A DNA stretch of 64,000 nt from Bisporella sp. PMI_857 (taxonomy: Eukaryota > Ascomycota > Leotiomycetes > Helotiales > Helotiaceae), in NCBI GenBank assembly GCA_021307315.1, contig JAJSPD010000049.1, forward strand, positions 248,001-312,000, read 5' to 3'. Below the pieces are notes generated by a model. That model saw only the letters and a program-made list of their open reading frames with translations. It made no database searches and had not been told where the DNA came from. Both the position numbers and the translations under genes were made by a program. Positions 35,611-46,216 of the stretch are shown here, piece after piece (position 1 is the stretch's first letter; each line of letters starts with the position of its first letter).

Positions 35611-38420
35611 TCACAAAGCCTTTATGGACTGAAAGAAGGGGTTCGCGAGCAACTTTTCATCACCCTTTACCATCTCCCGCATTTTGTTAACCATTTCCTC
35701 CTGGCTCAAACCCTGACCCTCACATTCCGCCTTCCACCTCACAAGCACCTCTTTCAGGAGCGCACTCCCTTCTTCTACGTCCTCTTTGCCTACCTTAAGA
35801 CTGTTTGCTTCCTGTTTGCTCGAGAAATCCTCGAGCTCGTCTGCTTTCCTCTTCGCCATATTGACCACCTTCGGTGGGAAGCGAACCAGTTCCGCAACAT
35901 GAATACCAAAGCTTTGATCACAGATTCCTTGTTCGACTTTGTAAAGAAGTGTTACCTCGCGTTTAGCGTTGTTACCGTCTTTAGCGTCGATGTGTGCTAC
36001 GACATGCAGATTTTCTACTTGGGGATACGAATCTACGAGTGCAGTAAGCTCGTGGAAATGCGTAGCGAACATGGAAAAGCAGCCGATCTCTTTGATGATA
36101 TGCTCTGATATAGCCCATGCGAGACCGAAACCGTCATATGTGGACGTTCCACGACCGAGCTCATCGATGATGATTAATGACTCCGATGTGGCTGACTTCA
36201 AGATATTGGCCGTTTCTAACATCTCTGCCATGAACGTAGAAACACCTTTCAACTGCGAGTCACTAGCTCCGACGCGAGCTAGGATACAGTCGAATATAGT
36301 CAACTCGGCTTCGGAGCAGGGAACAAAACAACCGATCTGTGCCATGAGAGCTATAACGCCGATTTGCCGTATGTAGGTCGATTTACCGCCCATATTCGGA
36401 CCAGTTATAATGAGAAATTCCGATTGACCACGACGAAGGTGTACGTCGTTGGTGATGAATTGGATGTCATCTTGCATCTCCATACATGGATGGCGAGCTT
36501 CCTTTAGGATAGTGTCACCTGTACCCCGAGGATGCATCTTGGGTCGAACATATGAGGTGGGTGCGTGTACTGAGCAGTGGGCAAAACTGATTATTACATC
36601 AAGATGCGCGAGAACTCCCGCTAGTTGCTCGATAACCGGGCAGTATGATGCTGCTACGCCTACAACCTCGTTGACGAGACTACTTTGAGTACGATTGTAG
36701 TTGAGGGAAAGCTGGTCGAACTCCCTTCGTATGCTTTGCATTTTGTGGGTGGTGAAATATACACCATTCTTCTGAGTAGATATTTCTTGATACTTGGATT
36801 GGTTCCGAATGCATGTTGCCTCAGTTCTGGTAAGTCGCATGCACCATCCATGAGTCTTATGGTTTTCCAGGAAGAGCTTCTTGTCAATCTCTTGATTGAG
36901 ATCTCGACTTGCATTCTGGTGCTCTGCATCTAGGTCATGCCGCAACCTGTCCAGCTTCTTCCTGATAATGCGTAATCCATCATCGAATTCAGGCTTGATA
37001 ATAAACTCATGATTATCCATGGCATCAAGATCCACCGTGGTTTCAACCATCTCTTGTAACTTAGCAAGGCTATCTGAATAGTCCCGAAGCTTTGATGTGT
37101 ATGCCTCATCAAGAGGATCCTTGTATTGCTCGTCCATTACATTCTCAAGAGTTGCAACGAAGCCTGGCAACCTGATCACGACTTGGTACGCTCGTACAAC
37201 GTCTTCAAGATTTGCCTGCTTCTTCTGAAATCTCTTTGCGAGACGATAAAGATCTGGTATCGCTCGTAGATGTTCCTCTTGAATCATTTGCCGTAGTTCG
37301 GTATCCTCCACAAATGCTTCGACCAATTGTTGCCTCTTATTGATATCTTCCATGCTCATTAGTGGTTGTTTGAGCCACTGTGCCAATAGCCGACCGCCAA
37401 CAGGAGTCTTGCAGTGATTGAGAAGACCGTACAGAGACATAGTTTTAGCTCCGTCTCGAGGGCCAGGCATGAGATTCAGTGCTTTTAGAGCCGAAGCATC
37501 AAGCTTCATGAATTGTGTGAGATCGTGCTGGTAAAGCTGATACTGACCGAAGTTTGTCTTATCTTGTAGAATATTGAGATAGCTGATGAGTGCTGCTGCT
37601 GATCCCATCGCTAGTTTCAAGTCCGTTTGTGGAAGGCTCCCAACTGAAATTTCGTCTTTCAGAATTCTTGCCATGTCTTGATCAATGTCTTTGGTACCGA
37701 ACTCTGCTGCTCCTCGTTCGGAGATGGCGATTCCACAGGAATCAATGATGGCCTTAAGTTTGGATAGTTCCATATCTTTTCCCGACTTATCTTGCTGTAT
37801 CAGACACTCTTTCACTCCCAACTGAATAAGCAGTGACTCGAAATTCGAATACAAATCGTTGTCCAAAAACTCGCTGACTCCCAGTTCTCGCACGCTGGCA
37901 TCTGCAAAGCATACCCCAACATTTCTACCCTCAGACACCTTCGCAGACACTTTAACAGCGAGAATAAGAGGAGCACCATCGTATTGACCACCTAGTTCTT
38001 CCTCAACAGATTGTAGGTTGCCTGGAGATGCCTGTTTGCCTAGTTCCCATCTTCCTTTCCCGCTTGAGGACTGCCATATCTCTATCCGTTTACTAAGTCG
38101 AAAGAGAGCTTCTCTGAGAAAGTTCCTGTAAACTGTTGTGGTCATAGTAACTGATGGCAGGCCATTTGGGCCACTTCCTCCTAATTGCTTCAATACGGAA
38201 GTAGTTCTATATACTGTGCGAGCGATGAATTCTGCGTCTTCTCCATGAGCTGTATAGAAGTCCGTACGCTCAAAGATGCGTACTGTATCTTCTTCTTTCT
38301 CAGGAAGGGCCTTGAAGAACTTGATGAAGCCACCTTCATCGTCCACCTGTATTAAGTTAATATTCTACTTGGGGATCACTATAGGAATCATTGTACCTTG
38401 AGCTCAGGGCGTGAAGACAT
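35611..38420 (-). CDS. MSH2: DNA mismatch repair protein MSH2
   Basis: Predicted 919-aa MutS homologue that pairs with MSH3 or MSH6 to recognise mismatches and loops in the nucleus. Exons on the minus strand: a 24-nt first exon 38420-38397 (MSSRPELK) and 38346-35611. The main exon begins VDDEGGFIKFFKALPEKE. Domains: MutS I (about residues 15-140, DFYTAHGEDAEFIA), connector, core and clamp (residues 290-620), and the ABC ATPase with Walker A GPNMGGKST (K663), signature STFMAEM, Walker B LIIIDELGRGTSTYDG and FATHFHELTAL. The C-terminal helix-turn-helix and tail are complete. The upstream spacer has an MluI cell-cycle box, fitting S-phase expression. Confidence 0.98.
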
Positions 38421-38712
38421 TATGAAGGGCTATTGATCCAATTTGTCGGCATGAGATCTCGCAGAAGTAACAAGAAGTGCAGTGACAGAACCTTTCTAAC
38501 ATTGATCTCTGTTGCGTGGTCGCGTCCTTTGGTGGAAGACGCGTTAATTTCTGCACTAGGCTGAAACCAGCAAAATTTCGCGATTTTCTGCCGGCGGTGA
38601 ATATAAAAATAATTGTGTCTCAATAAGGTGGATTAGCGTTTAGTCACGAGATTTTCTTTATCCTCACTCATTCAAAAGTTAAAACTTGAGATTTAAGAGC
38701 AGTGCGAACGCA
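38421..38712. promoter_or_regulatory. Bidirectional promoter MSH2 / TRM10
   Basis: 292 bp between divergent ATGs, including the MCB element at 38539-38544 and a second CGCG core at about 38520-38523. Confidence 0.6.
38539..38544. promoter_or_regulatory. MluI cell-cycle box (ACGCGT)
   Basis: Palindromic ACGCGT, about 120 bp upstream of the MSH2 ATG. In yeasts this is the binding site of MBF, which drives G1/S expression of DNA replication and repair genes. The sequence is certain; its use here is inferred. Confidence 0.55.
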
Positions 38713-40002
38713 ATGTCTGACATTGAGGAGCGGCCCTCCAAATTACGAAAGCTGAATAACCCCCAAAACGATACCGATGTTCTTCTACTACAAAATTCTG
38801 ATTGTCCGGAATCAGAGTCTGATATAGTCAATGTCGATGACGCACAAAGTCACGACATAGATGACAAAAATTCTGGGACTGCTCCTCAGACAGAGACGAA
38901 TGAAGTGCCAAAACTGTCTAAGAATGCCCTGAAGAAGCTCAGAAAAGCACAGGAATGGGAAGCAGGACTGGAGGATCGAAGACTCAAACGGAGGGAAAGG
39001 CACAAGGCGAAACAAGCGCGTAAGAAGGAAGCACTTCAAGCTAGGCAGGCAAATGGCGACGAAACCGTGGAAGGAGAGCAAATAAAACGCCCGCCTAGAC
39101 CTATACCAGTTCCAATCACATTCCTCATGGATTCTGACTTTGAAGAGTTTATGGTTGAAAAGGAGTTGATATCCCTTGGCGCTCAACTGAACAGATGCTA
39201 TTCTGAAAATAGGAGGAACTCGTACCGGACTCATATGGTGATCAGCTCATGGAAGGAAGGCTATCTAAAAACTAGATTCGAGACTGTCTTAAGGAATGAC
39301 CATTTGAACTGGAAAGGGATTGAGTTTACGGAGAAGGATTTTGTCGGCGCTGCTTCAGAATTCCACGAAGTCATGATTGGCTCTGAGGGGGGCAAAATTG
39401 TTGGGCCTTTAGCAGAGTGGCAAGAAAAGACTTCAAAGGCCAATTTACAGGATGCACCAGATGAGCAACCCAAATTGAACGATTGTGAGCAGCCACAAGG
39501 ACTAGCAACTGTCTGTGGAATTAGTGCTACAGAGAAGACTGCTGAAGTTACGGCAACTCCATCAGCTTCTAAAGTCGACCCAAAGCCGACTCAACCTTCT
39601 GTTGTATACTTGACTGCAGACTCTCCACATACTCTTGATTGCCTCTCTCCTTATACTACCTATATTGTTGGAGCTATTGTCGATAAGAACCGCCATAAGG
39701 GACTATGCTACAAACGGGCATGCGAACGTGGAATAGCAACCGCCAAACTTCCGATCGGAGAGTATATGACAATGCAAAGCCGGACTGTGTTGGCAGTTAA
39801 TCATGTAGTGGAAATAATGTTGAAGTGGCTAGAGACTGGAGACTGGGGCGAGGCATTTCTAAAAGTAATTCCAAAGCGAAAGGTGGCACAGCTGAGGTCT
39901 AAGAAAGGACAGATAGAGGAGGCTTACGACGAAGATTCAAACGACACTGATACACCAGCACTGGATAATGAAGAAAATCTGGACCCCGGAAAAGCGTCCT
40001 GA
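38713..40002 (+). CDS. TRM10: tRNA (guanine-N1-)-methyltransferase TRM10 (m1G9)
   Basis: Single-exon gene, 429 aa. Trm10 methylates N1 of G9 in tRNAs with SAM and has a SPOUT fold. The N terminus is acidic and disordered, followed by the typical long basic helix (LSKNALKKLRKAQEWEAG, then RRERHKAKQARKKEALQAR). The catalytic domain begins at PVPITFLMDSDFEEFM and contains LGAQLNRCYSENRR, HTLDCLSPYTTYIVGAIVDK (in two parts, VYLTADSPHTLD and TTYIVGAIVDKNRHKG), KGLCYKRACERGIATAKLPI and VLAVNHVVEIMLKWLETGDW. The insert between residues about 240-305 is low complexity, common in fungal members. The frame is open from a TTG at 38686; the ATG at 38713 is used. Confidence 0.95.
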   Translation: MSDIEERPSKLRKLNNPQNDTDVLLLQNSDCPESESDIVNVDDAQSHDIDDKNSGTAPQTETNEVPKLSKNALKKLRKAQEWEAGLEDRRLKRRERHKAKQARKKEALQARQANGDETVEGEQIKRPPRPIPVPITFLMDSDFEEFMVEKELISLGAQLNRCYSENRRNSYRTHMVISSWKEGYLKTRFETVLRNDHLNWKGIEFTEKDFVGAASEFHEVMIGSEGGKIVGPLAEWQEKTSKANLQDAPDEQPKLNDCEQPQGLATVCGISATEKTAEVTATPSASKVDPKPTQPSVVYLTADSPHTLDCLSPYTTYIVGAIVDKNRHKGLCYKRACERGIATAKLPIGEYMTMQSRTVLAVNHVVEIMLKWLETGDWGEAFLKVIPKRKVAQLRSKKGQIEEAYDEDSNDTDTPALDNEENLDPGKAS

Positions 40003-40566
40003 GAAGACTGAAACCACGTCAGCGGACGAAACTGGTTCTGTATAAAACAAAATCCGGCATACCTGCAAGATAAGGGAATATTTAAGACTTCTTCATCGAT
40101 CCTACTAAGCATAAAAGCGCTAGCTAGCAAGTGAGTGAGGTAATCTCGATGACTAGGAATGCTGGGAGATCTGCATAGGGAGACTCTTTGCATACCCTGT
40201 GGTATATGTGATATCCTAAGAGGATATGGAGGCGGGCCTTATCAGGTATTTATAAATATTACAAAGGCTTAGATTATGATTCCAACTCTTCAGAATCTGA
40301 GCTATATCCTACTAGAGCCTTCCACACATCGAATAGCCCCGAATAAAATACACTGCAACACCATCATCACACAGTTGTTAGTAAGTCTATAAAATTTGTG
40401 CATGAGCCGCAGCATAGCTATATTCCTTAACATTGTTCCAAAGGCAGGGGGATATCATGACTCCAAACACGCCATCCCCGATGTGCCCGCGCAAACTCCG
40501 AACCCATTCCACATGATCCTACTCATTATATGATATCAACCAAGAAAATCGTACACGAATTTGTTT
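40003..40566. other. Intergenic, convergent 3' UTRs
   Basis: 564 bp between TRM10 and NSL1 stops. No gene supported. Confidence 0.5.
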
Positions 40567-41217
40567 TCATCGTAAACCAGACTTCAAAACATACGCCTCT
40601 GCCTTCTCTGCACGCTCCTTCTTTGCAGCCATCTCCGGTAGACTCCTTTTAAGCCTACTCAGCCCATCAACACTCTTTGCCCAGTCCCTCTCAACGACCT
40701 CCTGCCTCTCCAAGCTTCCCACTCTAAGATCACCGTTATCCCCCCCATTCGCCTTCTCTACCCAAATACCTAACCTCTCCTCATCATCCCCTTTCGCTCC
40801 ACTCCTGACACCCTCCACAACCATCCCTGGTACGTCCCTCCTCAACCTTGCAATCTCCTCTACCAACTCCTCCTCCTTTCTCGCCGCCTCCTTTGCTCTT
40901 TCCCACAGCCTCGGATCAAACGCCTCAAACTCCTCCACGCTCCTCTCCCCCCCATCTTCCTTCAACATCCGCTCTAACAAATCTTTATCCGGCTCCATGC
41001 CATTGATCGTGATATTCTCGCCCGTGGTCAAGAAGACGTCTCGTATGTAGGCTTGTACTAGTTCTTCGACGCGTTGGCGCATAGGATCTTCACCTAATCC
41101 TGGCATGGGAGGGAGGTCTTTGTCGATTTTCTCGCGCGCGGCGCGTCGGACATTGTTTATGAGGTATTGGAGATCGTCGGGAGATTGGAGCTCAATTTTG
41201 CGGTAGTGCTCTGCCAT
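40567..41217 (-). CDS. NSL1: Kinetochore MIND/Mis12-complex subunit Nsl1 (Mis14)
   Basis: Single-exon gene, 216 aa starting at MAEHYRKIELQSPDD. Nsl1/Mis14 is one of four subunits of the Mis12 complex that links centromeric chromatin to the Ndc80 microtubule-binding complex. The N-terminal signature RKIELQSPDDLQYLINNVRR, then LPPMPGL, RVEELVQAYIRDVF and ENITINGMEPD are typical of the Mis14 family. The rest is charged coiled coil (REERLR-like AARKEEELVEEIARLRRDV and ERAEKAEAYVL). The frame extends 60 codons upstream but those residues are unlike the family. The C-terminal half is rich in GC and acidic/basic residues. Confidence 0.85.
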   Translation of the reverse strand: MAEHYRKIELQSPDDLQYLINNVRRAAREKIDKDLPPMPGLGEDPMRQRVEELVQAYIRDVFLTTGENITINGMEPDKDLLERMLKEDGGERSVEEFEAFDPRLWERAKEAARKEEELVEEIARLRRDVPGMVVEGVRSGAKGDDEERLGIWVEKANGGDNGDLRVGSLERQEVVERDWAKSVDGLSRLKRSLPEMAAKKERAEKAEAYVLKSGLR

Positions 41218-41967
41218 TCTAGCAAGTGTACGTCTGCAAATGATGAATCTTTTTGAATTAGTACAACACAAAGGTGCAATGGGCTCCTGGGTAGCCTGGG
41301 AGTGGAAAGTTATCTCCGCGATGTTTACTTTCTCTTTGCGCCAGCTTATCGTGCCTCGCTTGCGATAAGAATAGCTCAAGGGGCGACCTTTGGCCATAAT
41401 TTACCCCGCCATTTCAAGTTCAGCTTGATGCGGGACGGAACTGTTCTCCCCAGACTTCAATATCACACTATTTCTCGCCGTGGCAAGACATATATTTCGA
41501 GGTAGGAGAACCTGCATTCCGAGTGAATCGAATCTTCAGGTCATGGTAAAATTCTCTTCCATTGAAGCTCATAATAAAGTGTAACTCTTCATGTCTCGGA
41601 ACCTCTTATCGAGCTCTCTCGGGCTCAATCACAGCTCAGCTCTGCCAGGAAAAGGAACTATGATATTCTTTTAATATATCAATCTCACTCAATATGCAAG
41701 GCTAGCTATAATGAAACACAAGACGCACTGCCCAGCCTAGGATCGTCTCGAAACTGGGAAAAGTAACTCCCCATTCATCATTCATTGGCCTGACCTTGCT
41801 GCGGGCTGATTTACGTCATTCATAGCTCCTTGTTTGCTTTTGGTGTAGAGTCAACAACGCAACCTATTAAATAACACCAGGGTTCGCCTACCTCACGCTC
41901 TTCCTTCCTCATACTAGTAAACCTCAAAATCAATCAACAAGCTCTACATACCAGGTCAATCATCATC
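41218..41967. other. Intergenic between divergent genes
   Basis: 750 bp between the NSL1 start and the small-protein start. No further gene supported. Confidence 0.5.
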
Positions 41968-42398
41968 ATGGACTACATCAACAAGTTTACCGGTGGGGAT
42001 AAGCAAGGCGAGAATCCAGAACGCCAGGATGGCGAAGCCAGCACTACCAGCGGGGAGAAGAAGGAGGGAGGGTTTTTCAGCGCCATTGGTGACAAGCTGA
42101 ACGCTGCTGCTGGCGGTGGAAAGGAATCTGAGAAGAATGAGGATATGCTTGATAAAGGTAATTCCTCCCTCCTCCTCCCCTCGCTCAATTCCCGTTCCAT
42201 CACAAGATACTAAAAACAAAAACAAATGCAGGAATCGATTTCGTGCAAGAGAAGTTCCTCGGCCAAGGTCCACAAGACAACGAGTCAGCAGTCGAGCAAG
42301 CGAAAGACGAGCAGATCTCTGATTTCCTCCGTGGTCAATATAAGGGTGCTACAGGCAGTGATATTCCTATCAAGGATAAGGAGACGAGATTTGGTTAA
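41968..42398 (+). CDS. Small hydrophilic fungal protein, unknown function
   Basis: Predicted 118 aa from exons 41968-42157 and 42232-42398. The protein begins MDYINKFTGGDKQG, has a Gly/Lys/Glu-rich disordered first half (GGFFSAIGDKLNAAAGGGKE) and an amphipathic second half (IDFVQEKFLGQGPQDN, EQAKDEQISDFLRGQYKGAT) ending PIKDKETRFG. It resembles a group of small, Gly-rich, helix-forming fungal stress proteins of unknown mechanism; I do not assign a name. The upstream 70 bp are pyrimidine/CAA-rich with a short AT-poor leader, typical of highly expressed fungal genes. Confidence 0.8.
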
Positions 42399-42921
42399 GG
42401 TGAAGGAGGCATATCACGGATTATTTATGGGATATACTTGGTCAGGGGTGGTAATGGCGTAGGACTGGTACAATGAAATGGAGCGTTGCTTTCATTTTTA
42501 CTGTCTCTTACCTCCTTGAAAGTGAACTCTGGAGTGAGGATTAGTGAAGTTCAAGGACTCTATATGTTAATAGCTTCTTCACCTGGCGAACATATTTTTC
42601 TGCTTCGCTTCTTTCACAGTAAATGCTATCTTTAGGCAGGGTTTTAATGAGCGTAGTTTGTCTTCAGCTTTCTGATATACAAATTGGTTTTAACCCCACT
42701 CAGACCTCCACCCTTTTCTTCTTTGCTTTAGATGTTTGTTCCAGATAGATTCACTATGTTGGGTAATTGCTCCATCAGTTTCATCCTGCGCCAAGTGTAT
42801 TATCATCTAAGCTGATCTTGCCGGCGCACCGCTTAATGGAAATAAATCGAGATACCATGACTCGGACATCAGCTAAACCTACAACCATTTTCTCGCGATG
42901 TACGGTCTCATGGCAATCTCT
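42399..42921. other. Intergenic, convergent 3' UTRs
   Basis: 523 bp between convergent stops, no gene supported. Confidence 0.5.
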
Positions 42922-45900
42922 TTACTCGTCAGCACCAAAGTCCGTAGAAGTTTCAATGCGAGACCGGATGATCCTGCTGACATCCTGCTTAGTGATAAAT
43001 CGCAGGTTCAAAAGCTGGACACTCTCTTCATTCGACAATGATGGGCCGCCAGTCTAGTAACAGTTAGTATTAATTACACAATTAGAAATCTATGCGAGCT
43101 GCGTCAGGGAACGTAAGGAGTTATAAAAAGATTTACTTCGTCTGTCAACGGCAAGGTAAGTACCATGGCGCCTTCTTGCAATCTATCCATTTCAAGATCG
43201 GCACCGCCTGTTGGACGATATACATGACAAGCTCTATCAACCACGCTCTGAAGTGCTTTGATATCATGAGAAAAGCGTGCTGCACCAAGTGCGGTAAAGT
43301 TTTGCCTCATAAGAACCTCGCGCCACAGGAGGTCTTCGAGACTGTCGTATGCCTGTGTAGAATTCAATCAGCATTTGTTGCGTAATACGCCTAGAAATTT
43401 CCCATAGTAGCACTATGTAGCGTCTAGGAAACAGGAACTACGTACAACTCGCCAGATGCGCCGAAACGGTAGGAAAGCTAGAACACTGGCCAAATAGTTA
43501 AGTTGCTCCTGTAATATTTTGATTGGATGGTCAAGTTCAGAGCTTATTGTCACTGTGCGATATTAGCTCAGAAATTGGAGCATTTTCCGTACACCTAAAT
43601 AGTCCTTACCAGAATCATCCACATCGCCAACTGTTGTCCACTGTGCTCTGCTAATGTATGGTCGAAATATTGTCGGAAAATTATACTTGAACGCATCTAT
43701 GAGCAGTTCAGTCACTGGCTCCAGTAGTTCTTTCTTGTAGGATGCAATCAATTTATCAAATATAGACCCCGCTTCATCAGAATCGGTGCCCAGAGAATCA
43801 GATGTCGCATCCTTGACTTCATTAAATGACATCAAACCAACAAAATCGGAGTGTCGAGGACTGTTTTGTGCGCCTAACAAAATTAACAATTGGTCTTTGT
43901 TTGCTTTGTATCCTGATAACGTGTTCAGGGAGCGTTGATATAGCCATACTTACGCTTGCTCAAATCTAAAAACAGAGTAAGAAAAAAGTCTAGCTTGCCC
44001 CAATCTTTCATTTTTTCAACGATCTAAAAGTATCAGTATGCGTAGCTATTAAAATTGTCGACGCATCATGATTAACAATAAAAAAGGCATACTGACATGG
44101 TTCGCGCTACCGTAGACTCTACACAAGGAATCTAGTCCCCCGACACCTTCTAACTTAGCTCGTTGCTCGCTGGTTATACCGTGAACGGCACGACCGATTC
44201 CACTGGTGATTGTCCTATATACAACAAGGGACTCAATAAGGCGACCTTGGTACCTATTAACTATCTCTAGTTGTACTTCTAGTAGGAATCGTTCCTTGCT
44301 TTAGTGACTCGTGAGTTAGCGTAGGTATCATTTATACCAGATAGGGCAAGCAACTAGAAAATACTCACAAATGTGCGTGAGGAAGTTTCTGGTACGTTTC
44401 TGTCACAGTGGATAACAAATCTGTGATTTGGTAGGCACCATGAGTCCATTTAGTCTTGCCGGGACGTGCACTATCATGATCAATGAGTCCTGAATTAGGT
44501 GACTTAATAATCTCCTCATATCTGTCAAATGCAAATGATTTCTCGACTTCTAGAAAGCGATCGAAGTTAGTATCTAGGACGTCCCAAACCAGGCCTCTCC
44601 ATCCATCATCTACGTCTCCTGCATCGTATTTGAATTGAGATCTTATTGTCTCATCAAACTTGAGAAGCTGAGCTACAAATCTACTTAATAAAGCAGCATC
44701 TTGGCTAATTGCTTCCACTACATTGAGAGTTTTCTCCTTCAAAATCGGCAGAAGTGCTGTTATGAATGCCGAAACAGGATCGACATATAATGTATTACTA
44801 GCAAAGTGAGTATTCCGAAAATACCCAGCAAGGCTCTGAGAAAATTTAGTAATCCATCATTTCTACTAGTCGGGTTTCTGGGACATACTGGTGCTACATC
44901 ATTTCGCAAGTAGTCCTCCAAACCTGTGATCTGAACGATGACCCATTCCAGGTAGTAATCACCAAGGTGCTTTGAGTGACCTGCTTCGTGTCAGTTAACT
45001 TCTAGGAAGATGATGTTAGTAAATAACTGACTAGTAGGCTTGTTGCTCATGAATTGATATTTGAAATTCTGTATGAAAGGCTTGGCGAGAAGACCTATAG
45101 GTAGGAGAACAAGAGGTTCTCTTGCGGATCCCAACTCCGGATACTGAAGTTCTAAAAGTTTTTCAAAGCAATTCCTCCATTCTCTGCTAGGGTCCGCCTT
45201 GACCGACGGCCATTTTGATTTAGTGAGCTCGGCCCTGCAAGTTGTCGTTAGCTGTCTCATATTTTTCGTGTTTGAAGCTGTGTCAGAGTCCCATACTGAA
45301 ATTCGTCGACCATAATTTTATTCATTTCAGTCCAAAGACGCGCTGTTGTTTGCTCAACATGATTGATAAGATGCACGCCTGCTCCTTCCGCATTCACCTG
45401 TTTCTGGCGCAATGTTATGGCTAATTGCTTTAGCTAGTATTTGTGTCAGTAAAAGTTTCAAAACAATAAGTATTAGTATGTATTACCTGGTCATAAGGCT
45501 TGAGTGCTTCAACAGGGTATCCTGGGAGATGAGACCTCGCATCAGATACAAGATTATTTATTTCTTTGAGTAGTTCTATGTACTGCGCTGCCAATTCCAC
45601 TTTGCGCAGTTTTTCCATTGGACCTGCCAGCCTCTTTGTCGCCTCGTCTACACTGCTGGATGAAGTAACAAGCATGATACGCTTGTTGACATCGTTCTGT
45701 TGTCGTTCAAACAATTTGGCGTCGTCAAGGATACGGGAAGCATTTTCATCTGCAAACTTCTTGGATTCTTCGAGCTTAGTTCGGGCAGCTTTGAGCTGAT
45801 CATCAAGCTGCTGCTTCTGTAATGAAACAGTCTCTAACAAACTATCTATTTGCTTAAAATCTGCAATTGTCTGGAATCTAATAATTGATTAGCGAGTTTC

Positions 45901-45977
45901 TTGCGCTTTCAGCGAAGCGTAAATTCCTACTTATCACTAAGATAATCTTCAAGTCTAGTATCCGAAGCTACAGCCAT
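42922..45977 (-). CDS. RINT1/TIP20 family vesicle-tethering protein (Dsl1/NRZ complex)
   Basis: Predicted 775 aa from twelve exons on the minus strand: 45977-45931, 45877-45487, 45433-45297, 45234-45032, 44980-44889, 44835-44369, 44298-44097, 44023-43954, 43873-43610, 43552-43446, 43352-43137 and 43053-42922; phase is consistent throughout. RINT1/Tip20 proteins tether Golgi-derived COPI vesicles to the ER. The N terminus is coiled coil (RLEDYLSDK/FQTIADFKQIDSLL, then QKQQLDDQLKAARTKLEE). The conserved C-terminal region has HLGDYYLEWV, DVDDGWRGLVWDVLDTNF, FDRYEEIIKSP, FLLEVQLEIVNRYQGRL, VGGLDSLCRVYGSANHIVEKM and REVLMRQNFTALGAARF. This is by far the most intron-rich gene in the window. The start could lie upstream at an ATG near 46165 if another intron exists. 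Confidence 0.9.
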
Positions 45978-46216
45978 AATGCGAATGTCGTACTGTGTTG
46001 AAATCTTGAAAGACCGTTGACGCATGGAATCGGGCCTTGTGGTTTTTCTCAGCCTTCCCAGTGAGGCTGGCAAGACGCCGAACTCTAATGACGCATGACA
46101 CTCAGACGGCAGATGCAAATGAGCACGATCAACCAAAAGACGTACCGTAATATGTGACAGTGCCATTTTTATTAGCAATATGTCTGCAGGTTTGATCAAC
46201 TACTTAAGGCTTCATT
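45978..46216. promoter_or_regulatory. Bidirectional promoter RINT1-like / LIG1
   Basis: 239 bp between divergent starts, the shortest such spacer here. Contains an upstream ATG with a potential donor (gtacgt) on the minus strand near 46145, which could be a 5' leader intron. No ACGCGT box despite LIG1 being a typical MBF target in yeast. Confidence 0.5.

Noticed and set aside
45978..46199. Upstream extension of the RINT1-like gene
   Set aside because: The residues are unlike the family, and the first family-like residues begin right after the ATG at 45977; an upstream leader intron remains possible.
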